From the NCBI GenBank assembly GCA_029557895.1, contig JAKQHT010000019.1, positions 1 to 53,338 of the forward strand: 53,338 bases of DNA, read 5' to 3'. The translations under genes were made by a program, and so were the position numbers. Source of the DNA: Bacteroidota bacterium (lineage in GTDB: Bacteria; Bacteroidota; Bacteroidia; Flavobacteriales; Flavobacteriaceae). Each line of letters opens with the position of its first letter. Position 1 is the first letter of the stretch. This document shows positions 1-9,807 of the stretch, in pieces. The notes under the pieces are model-generated. The model saw only the letters and a program-made list of their open reading frames with translations. It had not been told where the DNA came from and made no database searches.

Positions 1-2079
1 ACAAACACTATTTGTCTTTGTATTCCAATACCATTCTTTTGCATTTCCGAGTGGTGGCTGTCCGTCTTCGGTTGGTAAATATTTCTCCACTTCAGGCAAA
101 CGGATTGGCAGATATTTATCTTCAATCATTTGAGGTAATCCATTCACATAATAGACAGGAAACGGCTCCCCCCAATATCTCTGCCTCGAAAAAACAGCGT
201 CCCTCAAACGATAGTTTACTTTGGCTTTTCCTGCACCGGTTTTTTCCAATTCCTCGATGATTTTCTTCGTTCCCGATTTGTAATCCAAACCGTTCAGAAA
301 ATCAGAATTAATATATTCAAAACCTCCTTTTTCCGTAAAAGCAACCTCCGAAATATCCTGATTAAAAATGTTTTTTATCGGAAGATTAAAGTGTTTTGCA
401 AAGGCATAATCTCTTTCATCTCCACAAGGAACAGCCATTACAGCACCCGTTCCGTATCCAGCCAACACGTAATCTCCAATCCAAACCGGAATTGGTTCTT
501 TCGTAAACGGATGTTCTGCATAAGCTCCTGTAAATACTCCCGAAATCGTTTTTACATCTGCCATTCTCTCTCTTTCCGAGCGTTTTGAAGTGGCTTCGAT
601 ATACGCTTCAACAGCTTGTTTTTGTTCGTCAGTCGTAATACTTTTTACTAATTCATGTTCGGGAGCTAATGTCATAAACGAAACTCCAAAAATAGTGTCG
701 GGACGTGTCGTAAATACCTCAATCCCCCTAACCCCCAAAGGGGGAACAGCAACTGCATCTAATTCACTTTTTATTTTTGATAAGACAGCTTCAATATTTC
801 CAATAACTTCTTCATTTTTAAAGCGAATAACTTTAAACCCTTTTTTGTTTAGGATAATTGTTCGCTGTTCGTCATACTCTTTTTGTTCTTGGGCTAAATG
901 ATAACCTCCGTCAACTTCAACAACTACTTTTTTAGACAGACATACAAAATCAACGATAAAATCATCTATCAAATGCTGTCTCCGGAATTTATCTCCCAAA
1001 TTTTGGTTTCGTAATTCCTGCCACAAAATATTTTCTGCTTCGGTAGGATTATTCCGCATTTGTTTTGCTTTATCTAAAAGCAAATGAGAATTATTGCCTC
1101 CGGTCATATATCCGGGCTTAGTTCCTTCACCTTTGGGGAAGGTTAGGATGGGGAAATTTACTGATGCTCCAACCGATTTCCCAATCCAGTTTCTTTGGCT
1201 TTCTTTGATACTTTCACTCCAATCGATAGTTTCTAATCCTTGAAGTAAACGTTCTGCATAAGCAGAAATTCGCATACTCCATTGAGTCATTTTTTTACGG
1301 ATTACAGGATGTCCTCCACGTTCTGAAACGCCGTTTACGATTTCGTCATTTGCCAAAACGGTTCCAAGTGCAGGACACCAGTTTACTTCGGTTTCAGCCA
1401 AATAAGTCAATCGGTATTTTAAAAGAATTTGTTGTTTTTCTTCTGATGAAAAAGCACTCCATTCATTAGATGAGAAAACTTCAACATTTTCGTCTGAAAC
1501 GGCATTTACATTCGCATTTCCTTCTTTTTCAAAAATCGAAATCAAAGCCTGAATATCTTCTGCTTTATCCGAATTTTTGTTATACCAGGAATTAAACAAC
1601 TGAATGAAAATCCATTGGGTATGTTTGTAATATTCAGGGTTTGAAGTACGCACTTCTCTACTCCAATCAAACGAAAACCCGATTTTGTCCAACTGTTCTC
1701 TGTATCGTTTGATATTCGTTTCAGTTGTAATTGCAGGATGTTGTCCTGTTTGAATCGCATATTGTTCAGCTGGTAATCCGAAAGAATCGTATCCTTGCGG
1801 ATGCAATACATTAAATCCTTTATGACGTTTGTATCTTGCTACAATATCCGAAGCAATATAACCCAACGGATGACCTACGTGAAGTCCTGCTCCACTTGGA
1901 TAAGGAAACATATCCAAAACGTAGAAAGCCTCCCCCAACCCCTCCGAAGGAGGAGAGTTTTCCTCACCCCCAGCCCTTCTCCCAAGGAGAGGGGATCTTG
2001 GATTTTTTGCTTGGAAAGTCTTATTATCTGCCCAATATTTTTGCCATTTCGGCTCGATTTCATTCGGATTGTATTTCAT
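1..2079 (-). CDS. leuS: Leucyl-tRNA synthetase, 5' part, with two in-frame insertions
   Basis: LeuRS charges tRNA-Leu in the cytoplasm. The first 693 codons are present. The 3' end, including the KMSKS loop, lies outside the window. Visible landmarks are the start [16 protein letters not shown], the HIGH-type motif HVGH at residues 67-70, and the CP1 editing-domain motif [10 protein letters not shown] just after residue 454. The frame is open throughout. It is interrupted by residues 27-51, a GC-rich repeat translated as [14 protein letters not shown] and onward, and by residues 310-453, a DUF559 nuclease domain placed where CP1 begins. Orthologues as I remember them pass directly from a short linker to [11 protein letters not shown], and from a VxF strand to [10 protein letters not shown], so both segments are additions. 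A TAnnTTTG -7 element lies 28 bases upstream of the ATG. The family call is secure; whether the protein works with both additions is inferred only from the gene being essential. Confidence 0.96.
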   Translation of the reverse strand, partial: MKYNPNEIEPKWQKYWADNKTFQAKNPRSPLLGRRAGGEENSPPSEGLGEAFYVLDMFPYPSGAGLHVGHPLGYIASDIVARYKRHKGFNVLHPQGYDSFGLPAEQYAIQTGQHPAITTETNIKRYREQLDKIGFSFDWSREVRTSNPEYYKHTQWIFIQLFNSWYNKNSDKAEDIQALISIFEKEGNANVNAVSDENVEVFSSNEWSAFSSEEKQQILLKYRLTYLAETEVNWCPALGTVLANDEIVNGVSERGGHPVIRKKMTQWSMRISAYAERLLQGLETIDWSESIKESQRNWIGKSVGASVNFPILTFPKGEGTKPGYMTGGNNSHLLLDKAKQMRNNPTEAENILWQELRNQNLGDKFRRQHLIDDFIVDFVCLSKKVVVEVDGGYHLAQEQKEYDEQRTIILNKKGFKVIRFKNEEVIGNIEAVLSKIKSELDAVAVPPLGVRGIEVFTTRPDTIFGVSFMTLAPEHELVKSITTDEQKQAVEAYIEATSKRSERERMADVKTISGVFTGAYAEHPFTKEPIPVWIGDYVLAGYGTGAVMAVPCGDERDYAFAKHFNLPIKNIFNQDISEVAFTEKGGFEYINSDFLNGLDYKSGTKKIIEELEKTGAGKAKVNYRLRDAVFSRQRYWGEPFPVYYVNGLPQMIEDKYLPIRLPEVEKYLPTEDGQPPLGNAKEWYWNTKTNSVC
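721..1154 (-). mobile_element. DUF559 nuclease insertion within leuS, bounded by inverted repeats
   Basis: This segment encodes residues 310-453 of the leuS product and is in frame on both sides. Its core is a DUF559 domain (Vsr/PD-(D/E)XK-like fold): a helix with [14 protein letters not shown], then KFRRQ, then D377-F-V-C, then E388-V-D390-G-G-Y-H, then VIRFKNEEV. Those acidic residues are the expected metal-binding set. The outer ends are imperfect inverted repeats of each other. On the coding strand the 3' end reads CCCCCTTTGGGGG followed by TTAGGGGG; the 5' end is the reverse, CCATCCTAACC then TTCCCCAAAGG. The ends also match the repeat at 1927-2001. Domain recognition is firm. Mobility is inferred from the repeats and from the insertion in a conserved gene. 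Confidence 0.75.
1927..2001 (-). repeat. Tandem REP-like hairpin pair inserted in frame near the leuS start
   Basis: These 75 bases (25 codons) separate TFQAKN from [12 protein letters not shown] in LeuRS. On the coding strand they hold two successive units of similar design. Unit one is a TCTCC/GGAGA hairpin followed by AGGGCTGGGGGTGAGG. Unit two is a CCTCC-TTC-GGAGG hairpin followed by GGTTGGGGGAGG. Both resemble the ends of the DUF559 insertion in the same gene. The base composition is much richer in G and C than the flanking leuS codons. The translated residues are glycine, proline and charged, as expected for a disordered loop ahead of the HIGH motif. Confidence 0.7.
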
Positions 2080-2106
2080 AATCGGTATTACTGCTGAATA
2101 AAGGCG

Positions 2107-2114
2107 CAAAATTA
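2107..2114 (-). promoter_or_regulatory. -7 element for leuS
   Basis: On the minus strand the octamer TAATTTTG matches the Bacteroidota -7 consensus TAnnTTTG, 28 bases upstream of the leuS ATG. About 19 bases further upstream there is only a weak TTTT as a -33 element. Confidence 0.45.
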
Positions 2115-2385
2115 CAGTTATTGGGTGATACTAAAAAACCGGGTGGACCAATTTCCCCCGATTACATAATCCAATCCAGCGATAAATTCGTCAAAATATT
2201 GACAGCATAGCCAAAAACCACTCTCCGCACTAAACGGGATCAACTAATTTCACACGTCCTGAAACCACAATCGGGTTCGGGAAATTTTTGGTTCATTCAA
2301 GGGAAACAATCTTTTTATGTCTGAAAATAATCGGGTTTTTCGGACACAGCCGTTAATTATTGGCGGACAATCACACTACTGCTTT

Positions 2386-3924
2386 TTATTGCTCTGTTTT
2401 CACAAAATTCAAATCCTGAAAATCATAGCTAAAATCGGTCAATGGTGAAATTGGTAGCATTGTCAGCCCTGTAACCGTTCCGTTTTCAGTTTCGACCATT
2501 ACAAAAGCATCGGCATGAAGATAGGGGTTGTCCCATTTTACGGCGTAGGTATTGTCTTTGTACCAAAACATATCACCCTGTAATTGCGACGAACGTTTGG
2601 AGGCAAACCGCAATTTTCCTTTTGATTTTGAAATTGATATTGCGCCAAACCAGTTGTCATTATACGTCCCGATTAGGTTTTGCGTATCTGGAACTTTCGA
2701 ATTTTTGTTATTCTCAACGGTCTTCCAGACTTCATCCGTGATTTTGTCAGCATCTCCTTTAAGTTCGGAAATCCGTTCGCTGTATTCCTTCACCCAGTCT
2801 TTTTCGGGCAAACCAAGGTAAAAATCCTTAATGGTATTTGAAATCGACATAAAAGCCACACCTTCTTGCTGGTTGGTCAACACGATGATTCCTAATTTTT
2901 CTTGTGGTATCATCACGATTTGGGTGACGATTCCTTCGAGCCCACCGGTATGCGATACTTGTAGTTTTCCTGCTATATCTTCCAATACAAAACCTAAACC
3001 GTATGCCCTGAAAAGCGTATTATAAGGCGGATACGTCGAAAACGGCATCAATGTTTGAGGTCTGGCAAGTTGTTTTATTTCTTCTTCAGAAACGATTTGC
3101 TTTTCGTTGTGTTTTCCATGGTCCAACTGAAACTGAACCCATTTTATCAAATCGTCCACATTGGAATATATCCCGCCTGCAGCATCCAAAATAGTGTTTG
3201 TGTAACGGTCAATCACTTTCAGTTTGCCGTCAATCGGGACGTGCGGCACAATGGCGTTGGATTTGTCTTTGAGCAAATTCCAATTGGGCGCTGTCCGGTT
3301 CATCTGTAAGGGCGATAAAATTCTTTCCTGAATAAAATCTGTCCAGCTTTTGCCCGAAACCCGCTCTATCACTATGCCGGCAATGATATACAGTAGGTTG
3401 TCATAATCGTATTTTGCCCGAAAATCCGAAACCGGTTTCAAGTAATGGATATTCTGGATGATGTCCTTTGGCGTAAAGTCGTGTCCGTCCGGCCACATCA
3501 TCAGGTCTCCTGCGCCCAGTCCCAGTCCGCTTCGATGTGTTACGAGGTCTCGAACGGTAAATTCTTCTGTAACGTAATCGTTGTACATTTTGAATTCGGG
3601 AATGTAGGTTTTTACTTTGTCGTCCCATTTCATTTTTCCTTCATCCACCAACATGGCGATGGCCGTTGTGGTAAAAGCTTTAGAATTTGACGCAATACCA
3701 AAATTGGTGGCCGAATTCACTTTTTTTCCGGTTTCGATATCAGAAACCCCGTAACCTTTTGCCAAAACCACTTTTCCGTCGTGGATAATCCCAACAGCAA
3801 TTCCGGGGACGTTAAAGGTTTTGAGGGTTTCTTCCACTAATTTATCTACTTTGGATTCGGCGATTTCCTGTGAAAAGGAAAATGCAGAAAGCAAAACTGT
3901 CAAGAGTAAAATGTATTTTTTCAT
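2386..3924 (-). CDS. Secreted serine hydrolase, class C beta-lactamase/esterase family
   Basis: This is a 512-residue exported serine hydrolase of the class C beta-lactamase/penicillin-binding esterase fold. The signal peptide is MKKYILLLTVLLSAFSFSQ. Catalytic motifs are S79-N-S-K82 (SxxK), Y174-D-N176 (YxN) and H325-T-G-G328 in the KTG position. After about residue 380 comes a C-terminal all-beta extension of the DUF3471 type often fused to these enzymes. HTGG rather than KTG is usual for esterase or peptidase members, so drug resistance should not be assumed and the substrate cannot be told. It stands alone: leuS lies downstream on the same strand after a gap of about 300 bases in which I see nothing, and ftsX is divergent. 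Confidence 0.9.
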   Translation of the reverse strand: MKKYILLLTVLLSAFSFSQEIAESKVDKLVEETLKTFNVPGIAVGIIHDGKVVLAKGYGVSDIETGKKVNSATNFGIASNSKAFTTTAIAMLVDEGKMKWDDKVKTYIPEFKMYNDYVTEEFTVRDLVTHRSGLGLGAGDLMMWPDGHDFTPKDIIQNIHYLKPVSDFRAKYDYDNLLYIIAGIVIERVSGKSWTDFIQERILSPLQMNRTAPNWNLLKDKSNAIVPHVPIDGKLKVIDRYTNTILDAAGGIYSNVDDLIKWVQFQLDHGKHNEKQIVSEEEIKQLARPQTLMPFSTYPPYNTLFRAYGLGFVLEDIAGKLQVSHTGGLEGIVTQIVMIPQEKLGIIVLTNQQEGVAFMSISNTIKDFYLGLPEKDWVKEYSERISELKGDADKITDEVWKTVENNKNSKVPDTQNLIGTYNDNWFGAISISKSKGKLRFASKRSSQLQGDMFWYKDNTYAVKWDNPYLHADAFVMVETENGTVTGLTMLPISPLTDFSYDFQDLNFVKTEQ

Positions 3925-4184
3925 TGTTTTAATAGTTTAAGTGGATAATTTTATGATCATACGGGATTTGCCCAAGATATAATTGTTGTCAATCTTTCAT
4001 TTTGGTACTTTAAAAGTACTTGTACCATCCCTTTGCTATTCTTTACTTTTCAAATAACGCTTTTTGGCCAGCAAGGGAAGACAAGCAAAATTACACTTAA
4101 TATAACAATGTTGAAAGATTAAACGTTGTAAAACCAATGCAAAAGATTTCTTTTTTTATTTTTACGCCGACATAGAGATTATTT

Positions 4185-5063
4185 ATGAGTTCTTCTTTCG
4201 ACAGATATCAAAAACGCCGTTTGGTTTCTTCCTATTTTTCTGTAGTGATCAGTATAGCACTGGTACTTTTCTTATTGGGCTGTTTGGGCCTTTTGGTGCT
4301 GAACGCAAAAAAAGTAGCAGACCATTTCAAAGAGCAGGTAGTCATGACCATTTACCTAAACGATTCCGCCAAAGAGGTAGAAGTGAACCAGTTGGAAAAA
4401 AGCCTTGCTATGGCCGCATATACCAAAAGTACCCATTACGTGTCCAAAGAAGAAGCCGCTGAATCGATGAAAGCAGAATCGGGCGAGGATTTTATGGACT
4501 TTATTGGCTACAATCCTTTACAGAACTCCATTGATGTACATCTAAAGGCCGATTATGTGACCTCGGAAACACTCAAAGGCATTTCGGAAGAACTTTCGAC
4601 AAAAAAATTCATTGACGAAATACGCTACGACAACGACCTCGTTGAACTGATGAACGATAACGTGAAAAAAATTACATTTTGGGTACTGGTCATTAGTGCG
4701 GTTTTTACACTGATAGCGGTATTGCTTATCAACAGTTCCATCCGATTAGCAGTGTATTCTAAACGATTCATTATCAAAACAATGCAAATGGTAGGCGCCA
4801 CAAAAGCATTTATCAGAAGACCGTTTGTGCTCATGAACGTACAGTTGGGTATCATCGGGTCTGTTGTGGCACTGACAGGTATGGCGGTTGTACTGTATTA
4901 CCTTAACCTGACCTTCCCCGAATTGCAACTGGCCAATAACCCGGTAATGCTAACAGGACTGTTCTCGGGTATCTTCTTGTTGGGTATTTTTATCACTTGG
5001 ATAAGCACCTACATCGCCACCCAACGCTTCCTAAATCTAAAGACGGACGGGTTGTACTATTAG
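4185..5063 (+). CDS. ftsX: Cell division ABC-transporter permease FtsX
   Basis: FtsX pairs with the ATPase FtsE and activates peptidoglycan hydrolases at the septum from the inner membrane. The 292-residue protein has the FtsX plan: a cytoplasmic N terminus, a first membrane span (SYFSVVISIALVLFLLGCLG), an extracytoplasmic loop of about 120 residues, and three further spans including FWVLVISAVFTLIAVLLIN and a C-terminal hydrophobic helix. The motif MVGATKAFIRRPF before span three is typical. ftsE is not adjacent, as is common in this group. It heads a same-strand run with DUF3098, uppP and truB, which suggests a cell-envelope transcription unit. Confidence 0.9.
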   Translation: MSSSFDRYQKRRLVSSYFSVVISIALVLFLLGCLGLLVLNAKKVADHFKEQVVMTIYLNDSAKEVEVNQLEKSLAMAAYTKSTHYVSKEEAAESMKAESGEDFMDFIGYNPLQNSIDVHLKADYVTSETLKGISEELSTKKFIDEIRYDNDLVELMNDNVKKITFWVLVISAVFTLIAVLLINSSIRLAVYSKRFIIKTMQMVGATKAFIRRPFVLMNVQLGIIGSVVALTGMAVVLYYLNLTFPELQLANNPVMLTGLFSGIFLLGIFITWISTYIATQRFLNLKTDGLYY

Positions 5064-5136
5064 GTATTATGAGATTGTTTATCGGTTCTTTTTAAATTAA
5101 ACCTTTACTTTGCAACATCATTTATAAATCATCACC

Positions 5137-5406
5137 ATGGGAGAAAAAAAGAGAAAAGAAGAAGTCAAAAAAGGTTTTATCTTCGGACATAAAAACTACA
5201 AAATGATGCTTATAGGCTTGGGACTGATTGCGCTCGGTTTTATCCTAATGGCAGGTGGCGGCAGCGACGATCCCAATGTTTTTGATGAATCCATTTTCAA
5301 TTGGAGGCGCATACGGCTTGCCCCGACCCTTGTTCTATTAGGATTTGCCGTAGAAGTATATGCTATCTTGATCGACCCAAACAAAGAAAAAAATTCCAAA
5401 TCCTAA
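5137..5406 (+). CDS. DUF3098 small membrane protein
   Basis: This 89-residue protein has a charged N terminus (MGEKKRKEEVKK), a first span around MMLIGLGLIALGFILMAGGG and a second around APTLVLLGFAVEVYAILI. The short loop between them contains the DDPNVFDESIFNWRRIRLAP stretch that I associate with DUF3098, a Bacteroidota family regularly found between ftsX and uppP. Its function is unknown. It lies 73 bases after ftsX and 66 bases before uppP on the same strand, so a role linked to cell division or undecaprenyl recycling is possible but is inference from position only. Confidence 0.85.
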   Translation: MGEKKRKEEVKKGFIFGHKNYKMMLIGLGLIALGFILMAGGGSDDPNVFDESIFNWRRIRLAPTLVLLGFAVEVYAILIDPNKEKNSKS

Positions 5407-5472
5407 AAATTTCAATAAGTGGTACCAAGGCATCAATTGAAATTTAGATATTTTACTGATTATTAAATACTT

Positions 5473-6285
5473 ATGAATGTAATTGACGCTATTGTTTTAG
5501 CTATTATTGAGGGATTGACAGAATATCTCCCGGTCTCATCCACAGGACATATGATCATTGCATCGTCGTTTATGAAAATTGCCAGTGACGACTTTACAAA
5601 ACTGTTCACCATCGTCATACAGCTTGGCGCCATAATTGCCGTAATCGCCCTTTATTGGAAGCGATTTTTCCAAAGCCTGGATTTTTATTTCAAACTGTTG
5701 GTCGCGTTCATTCCATCGGTAGTTTTCGGTTTGCTCTTGAGCGATTTCATCGACGACCTTCTCGAAAGCCCACTCACAGTTGCCATCACACTGATTATTG
5801 GCGGGATCATATTGCTAAAAGTGGACCATTGGTTTAAAAAGAACGAAATTGAGGACATGGAACAACCCGACCTGCACACAAAAATTAGTTATTTGAGCGC
5901 ACTAAAAATCGGTTTTTTCCAAGTGCTTGCCATGATACCCGGAACGTCGCGCAGCGGCGCAACCATTGTAGGTGGTTTGATTCAAAATCTCAACAGGAAG
6001 ACCGCCGCAGAATTTTCTTTTTTTCTTGCCGTACCAACGATGTTCGGTGCCACGGCCAAAAAATCATACGACTTCTACAAAGCAGGATTTGAACTTACCG
6101 GAGACCAAATAAATTACCTGATTATTGGAAATATTGTCGCCTTTGTCGTAGCTATGATTGCCATCAAATCTTTTATCGGGTACTTAAGCAAAAACGGATT
6201 CAAAATTTTTGGATATTATCGTATCGTTCTTGGCGCTTCGCTTTTGATCATCCATTACTTTATTTACAGCTTAACGGTCGTTTGA
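5473..6285 (+). CDS. uppP: Undecaprenyl-diphosphate phosphatase UppP/BacA
   Basis: UppP recycles the peptidoglycan and glycan lipid carrier by removing one phosphate from undecaprenyl diphosphate. The 270-residue integral membrane protein shows both family signatures: [15 protein letters not shown] near the N terminus (conserved Glu and Ser-Ser-x-x-His) and [10 protein letters not shown] around residue 155 (catalytic Arg). About eight hydrophobic segments are visible. The stop codon overlaps the truB start by one base (TGATG), so the two are very likely translationally coupled. Confidence 0.95.
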   Translation: MNVIDAIVLAIIEGLTEYLPVSSTGHMIIASSFMKIASDDFTKLFTIVIQLGAIIAVIALYWKRFFQSLDFYFKLLVAFIPSVVFGLLLSDFIDDLLESPLTVAITLIIGGIILLKVDHWFKKNEIEDMEQPDLHTKISYLSALKIGFFQVLAMIPGTSRSGATIVGGLIQNLNRKTAAEFSFFLAVPTMFGATAKKSYDFYKAGFELTGDQINYLIIGNIVAFVVAMIAIKSFIGYLSKNGFKIFGYYRIVLGASLLIIHYFIYSLTVV

Positions 6286-6974
6286 TGAAAGCCGCATCAG
6301 CATTTACCGACGGAAAAATACTACTGATAGACAAGCCTTTGCATTGGACTTCCTTTCAGGTGGTTAACAAAATCCGTTGGGAAATCAAAAGGTCGTTCGG
6401 GTTAAAAAACATAAAGGTAGGCCACGCCGGAACCCTCGATCCCTTGGCTAGCGGACTTTTAGTGATCTGTACAGGAAAAATGACCAAGCAAATAGACAAC
6501 TTTCAGGCGCAGACCAAGACCTATACCGGCACTTTTGTATTGGGAAGCACCACGCCTTCTTTCGACTTGGAAACAGAAATTGACAAACATTTCCCTACAG
6601 ATCATATTAACGAAACCTCCATCTACAAAACCACAGAATCGTTCGTTGGTGACATTTTGCAATTGCCCCCGGTTTTTTCGGCCATAAAAAAAGATGGAAA
6701 ACGGCTATACGAATTTGCCAGAGAAGGCAAGGAAGTAGAGGTACAGCCGCGCAAGGTACATATTTCAGAATTTGAAATCACCAAAATCGATTGGCCGAGT
6801 GTTGATTTTAGGGTGGTATGCAGCAAAGGTACTTATATCCGCTCCTTGGCGCACGATTTCGGGAAAGCGCTTGGTTCGGGAGCGCACCTCTCTGCTTTGC
6901 GCCGTACCAAAATTGGCGATTTTGATGTAAAAGATGCCTTGTCTATTGACGATTTTATCGGCTCGCTCCCTTAA
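6285..6974 (+). CDS. truB: tRNA pseudouridine(55) synthase TruB
   Basis: TruB makes pseudouridine-55 in the T-arm of tRNAs. The protein has the catalytic motif GHAGTLDPLASG with D52 as the nucleophile, the Tyr-containing KRLYEFAREG segment, and the CSKGTYIRSLAHDFG motif. I start at the ATG that overlaps the uppP stop. A TTG one codon earlier is possible but less likely. At 229 residues it is the short Bacteroidota form without the PUA extension of longer homologues. It is the last gene of the ftsX run and is convergent with nrdA. Confidence 0.95.
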   Translation: MKAASAFTDGKILLIDKPLHWTSFQVVNKIRWEIKRSFGLKNIKVGHAGTLDPLASGLLVICTGKMTKQIDNFQAQTKTYTGTFVLGSTTPSFDLETEIDKHFPTDHINETSIYKTTESFVGDILQLPPVFSAIKKDGKRLYEFAREGKEVEVQPRKVHISEFEITKIDWPSVDFRVVCSKGTYIRSLAHDFGKALGSGAHLSALRRTKIGDFDVKDALSIDDFIGSLP

Positions 6975-6990
6975 ATTTTAAACGACATTC

Positions 6991-7020
6991 AAAAAAAGAA
7001 GCTGAAACAAGTTCAGCTTC
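6991..7020 (-). terminator. Intrinsic terminator downstream of nrdA
   Basis: A perfect 9-bp stem (GAAGCTGAA / TTCAGCTTC, 5-base loop) is preceded on the plus strand by seven A, which becomes a U-tract on the minus strand. It therefore serves nrdA best. For truB it would be only a hairpin without a U-tract. Confidence 0.75.
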
Positions 7021-7120
7021 GAATACGGGGTTTTGATGTAATCCTGGAGCGAAGTGGAGAGATCTAAATTAGCAATGAAAGATATCTTCCATTGTCCAAT
7101 AAGGAAAATGCAACCGTGGG

Positions 7121-9604
7121 TTATGAACCGCACATTAAGCAATCATCGCCTTGGCCCTCTTTGGCTTGCGCAATAAGCGCTTTCATTTCTTCTGCGGTCA
7201 ATGGTTCGATATCGACCTTTTCTTTTGCAAACTTTGCGGCGGTCTTTGCTGCTTGCTTTTGTTTGTTCAAAAGTGTATCATCAACTTCTACCTCATCTGT
7301 AACTTCAGAAGTTTCTACCACCGGCTCCTGCTTTTTGGAATTGTCCAAAGTGAATTTGATGGCGTCAACAGCACTCTTGGTCCTCAAATAGTACATTCCG
7401 GTCTTCAGGCCACTTTTCCAGGCATAAAAATGCATAGAGGTCAATTTTGCCATTGTAGCACCTTCCATGAAAAGGTTTAATGATTGCGATTGGTCAATGA
7501 AATAGCCTCTGTGCCTTGACATATCGATGATGTCCTTCATGCTCAGCTCCCATACGGTTTTGTACAGTTCCTTGATGTGCTGCGGGATGCTTTCTATGTT
7601 CTGGATAGAGCCATTTCCACGCATAATCTCTTGTTTCAAGGTCTCGTTCCACAAACCGAGCTCCACCAGGTCTTCCAATAGATGCTTGTTGACCACGATA
7701 AATTCACCTGACAATACCCTTCTGGTATAAATGTTAGAAGTATATGGTTCAAAACATTCGTTGTTACCAAGGATTTGGGAAGTACTCGCCGTTGGCATTG
7801 GCGCCACTAACAAGGAGTTACGCACTCCATATTTGATAACGTCATTGCGAAGTTTGTTCCAATCCCAATTACCGCTCAACTCCTCATCTTTGATGCCCCA
7901 CATATTGTGCTGAAATTCGCCTTTACTGATTGGGGAGCCTTCATAACTTTGGTAAACACCGTCCTTTTGGGCTTCTTCCATACTGGCTGTGACGGCTGCA
8001 TAGTACAGCGTTTCAAAGATATCTTGGTTAAGTTTTTTGGCTTCGTCACTGGTAAATGGCATCCGTAACATGATGAAGGTATCTGCAAGTCCCTGAACAC
8101 CCAAACCTATCGGTCTGTGGCGCATGTTAGAGTTTTCGGCCTCAATTACCGGATAGTAGTTCCTGTCAATGACTTTGTTGAGGTTTTTGGTTACGCGCTT
8201 TGTAATCCTGTACAGTTCTTTGTGGTCAAATGTGCCGTTCTTTACAAACATCGGCAGGGCTATCGATGCCAGGTTGCAGACCGCTATTTCGTCTGCCGAT
8301 GTGTATTCCAAAATCTCGGTGCATAGGTTGGATGAACGTATGGTTCCCAAGTTTTTTTGGTTTGATTTGCGATTGGCGGCATCTTTATAGAGCATGTATG
8401 GTGTACCGGTTTCAATCTGGGATTCCATGATTTTTTCCCAAAGTTCCCTTGCCTTAATGGTTTTGCGGCCTTTGCCCTCGGCCTCATACTTTGTATAAAG
8501 AGCCTCAAACTCTTCACTGTGCACATCACAAAGCCCAGGGCATTCATTGGGGCACATCAAGGTCCATTGACCGTCTTCTTGTACACGTTTCATAAACAGG
8601 TCAGAAATCCACATGGCGTAAAACAAGTCGCGAGCGCGCATTTCTTCTTTTCCATGGTTTTTCTTTAAATCCAAGAAATCGAAAATATCGGCATGCCAAG
8701 TTTCAATATAAATAGCAAAGCTGCCTTTTCGCTTGCCACCGCCTTGGTCAACGTACCTTGCGGTATCATTGAACACTTTGAGCATTGGAACAATACCATT
8801 GCTGGTGCCATTTGTTCCGGCAATATAACTACCTGTTGCTCGGATATTGTGTATAGCAAGTCCGATACCACCTGCAGATTGCGATATTTTTGCCGTTTGC
8901 TTCAATGTATCGTAAATCCCGTCTATGCTGTCATCTTTCATGGTCAGAAGAAAACAGGACGACATTTGTGGTTTTGGCGTACCAGAATTGAAAAGTGTGG
9001 GGGTGGCATGCGTAAAATACTTTTTGGACATCAACTCATAGGTTTCTACCACGGCATCCAAATCGTTCAAATGGATTCCTACTGCCACCCTCATAAGCAT
9101 GTGCTGCGGACGCTCGGCAATGATACCGTTGATTTTCAACAGATAGGAACGTTCCAAGGTTTTAAATCCAAAATAATCATAGCCAAAATCGCGATTGTAG
9201 ATAATGGTAGAATCCAGCAATTCCTTGTTATCCTTAATAACCTTGAAAACATCATCGGCTAGCAATGGCGAGTGTTTTCCGGTGCGCGGGTTTACATACG
9301 TATATAAGTCTTCCATAACTTCACTGAACGACTTTTTGGTGTTCTTGTGAAGGTTTGAGACGGATATGCGAGCTGCAAGACGGGCATAATCGGGATGAGC
9401 AGTGGTCATTGTTGCTGCAATCTCGGCGGCCAAATTGTCCAGCTCACTGGTTGTCACCCCATCGTAAAGCCCCTCGATGACACGCATGGCCACCTTTACC
9501 GGGTCAACCAACTCGTTGAGGCCATAGCACAATTTTCTTACTCTCGCTGTGATTTTGTCAAACATGACCGGTTCTTTACGGCCGTCTCTTTTTACTACAA
9601 ACAT
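7121..9604 (-). CDS. nrdA: Class Ia ribonucleoside-diphosphate reductase, alpha subunit
   Basis: NrdA reduces ribonucleoside diphosphates to deoxy forms together with NrdB. At 827 residues it is a full-length class I alpha chain. An N-terminal ATP-cone (from [14 protein letters not shown]) suggests dATP feedback control. Active-site residues are C217 in MSSCFLL, N426-L-C428-T-E430, and the C-terminal redox pair C822-L-M-C825 that receives electrons from thioredoxin or glutaredoxin. A low-complexity linker rich in Glu, Val and Thr precedes the C-terminal tail. nrdB lies upstream on the same strand across a 203-base gap in which I see no terminator or gene, so co-transcription in the order nrdB-nrdA is likely. 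Confidence 0.97.
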   Translation of the reverse strand: MFVVKRDGRKEPVMFDKITARVRKLCYGLNELVDPVKVAMRVIEGLYDGVTTSELDNLAAEIAATMTTAHPDYARLAARISVSNLHKNTKKSFSEVMEDLYTYVNPRTGKHSPLLADDVFKVIKDNKELLDSTIIYNRDFGYDYFGFKTLERSYLLKINGIIAERPQHMLMRVAVGIHLNDLDAVVETYELMSKKYFTHATPTLFNSGTPKPQMSSCFLLTMKDDSIDGIYDTLKQTAKISQSAGGIGLAIHNIRATGSYIAGTNGTSNGIVPMLKVFNDTARYVDQGGGKRKGSFAIYIETWHADIFDFLDLKKNHGKEEMRARDLFYAMWISDLFMKRVQEDGQWTLMCPNECPGLCDVHSEEFEALYTKYEAEGKGRKTIKARELWEKIMESQIETGTPYMLYKDAANRKSNQKNLGTIRSSNLCTEILEYTSADEIAVCNLASIALPMFVKNGTFDHKELYRITKRVTKNLNKVIDRNYYPVIEAENSNMRHRPIGLGVQGLADTFIMLRMPFTSDEAKKLNQDIFETLYYAAVTASMEEAQKDGVYQSYEGSPISKGEFQHNMWGIKDEELSGNWDWNKLRNDVIKYGVRNSLLVAPMPTASTSQILGNNECFEPYTSNIYTRRVLSGEFIVVNKHLLEDLVELGLWNETLKQEIMRGNGSIQNIESIPQHIKELYKTVWELSMKDIIDMSRHRGYFIDQSQSLNLFMEGATMAKLTSMHFYAWKSGLKTGMYYLRTKSAVDAIKFTLDNSKKQEPVVETSEVTDEVEVDDTLLNKQKQAAKTAAKFAKEKVDIEPLTAEEMKALIAQAKEGQGDDCLMCGS

Positions 9605-9807
9605 GGTCTAAAATACGTTTTTGTTCTCCCTGATTTTAGTCAAGGTCATGGGTTAATTATTAGTTGGTTTTTTCAGAATAAAGGTTGAAAAATGCCGTTC
9701 CCGAAACTATCGGAAGCCTTCCAAATCTTTATTTCTTTATGATATTAAGTGCGTTACAAGCCCTTGATTTTGATAGATAAAGCTACCGTCAGAACGCCTG
9801 TAATTGT

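Noticed and set aside
1542..2097. Open frames on both strands across the leuS N-terminal half
   Set aside because: They are antisense or out-of-frame shadows of leuS, whose frame is continuous and gives a clear LeuRS sequence. They also begin or end inside the repeat insertion.
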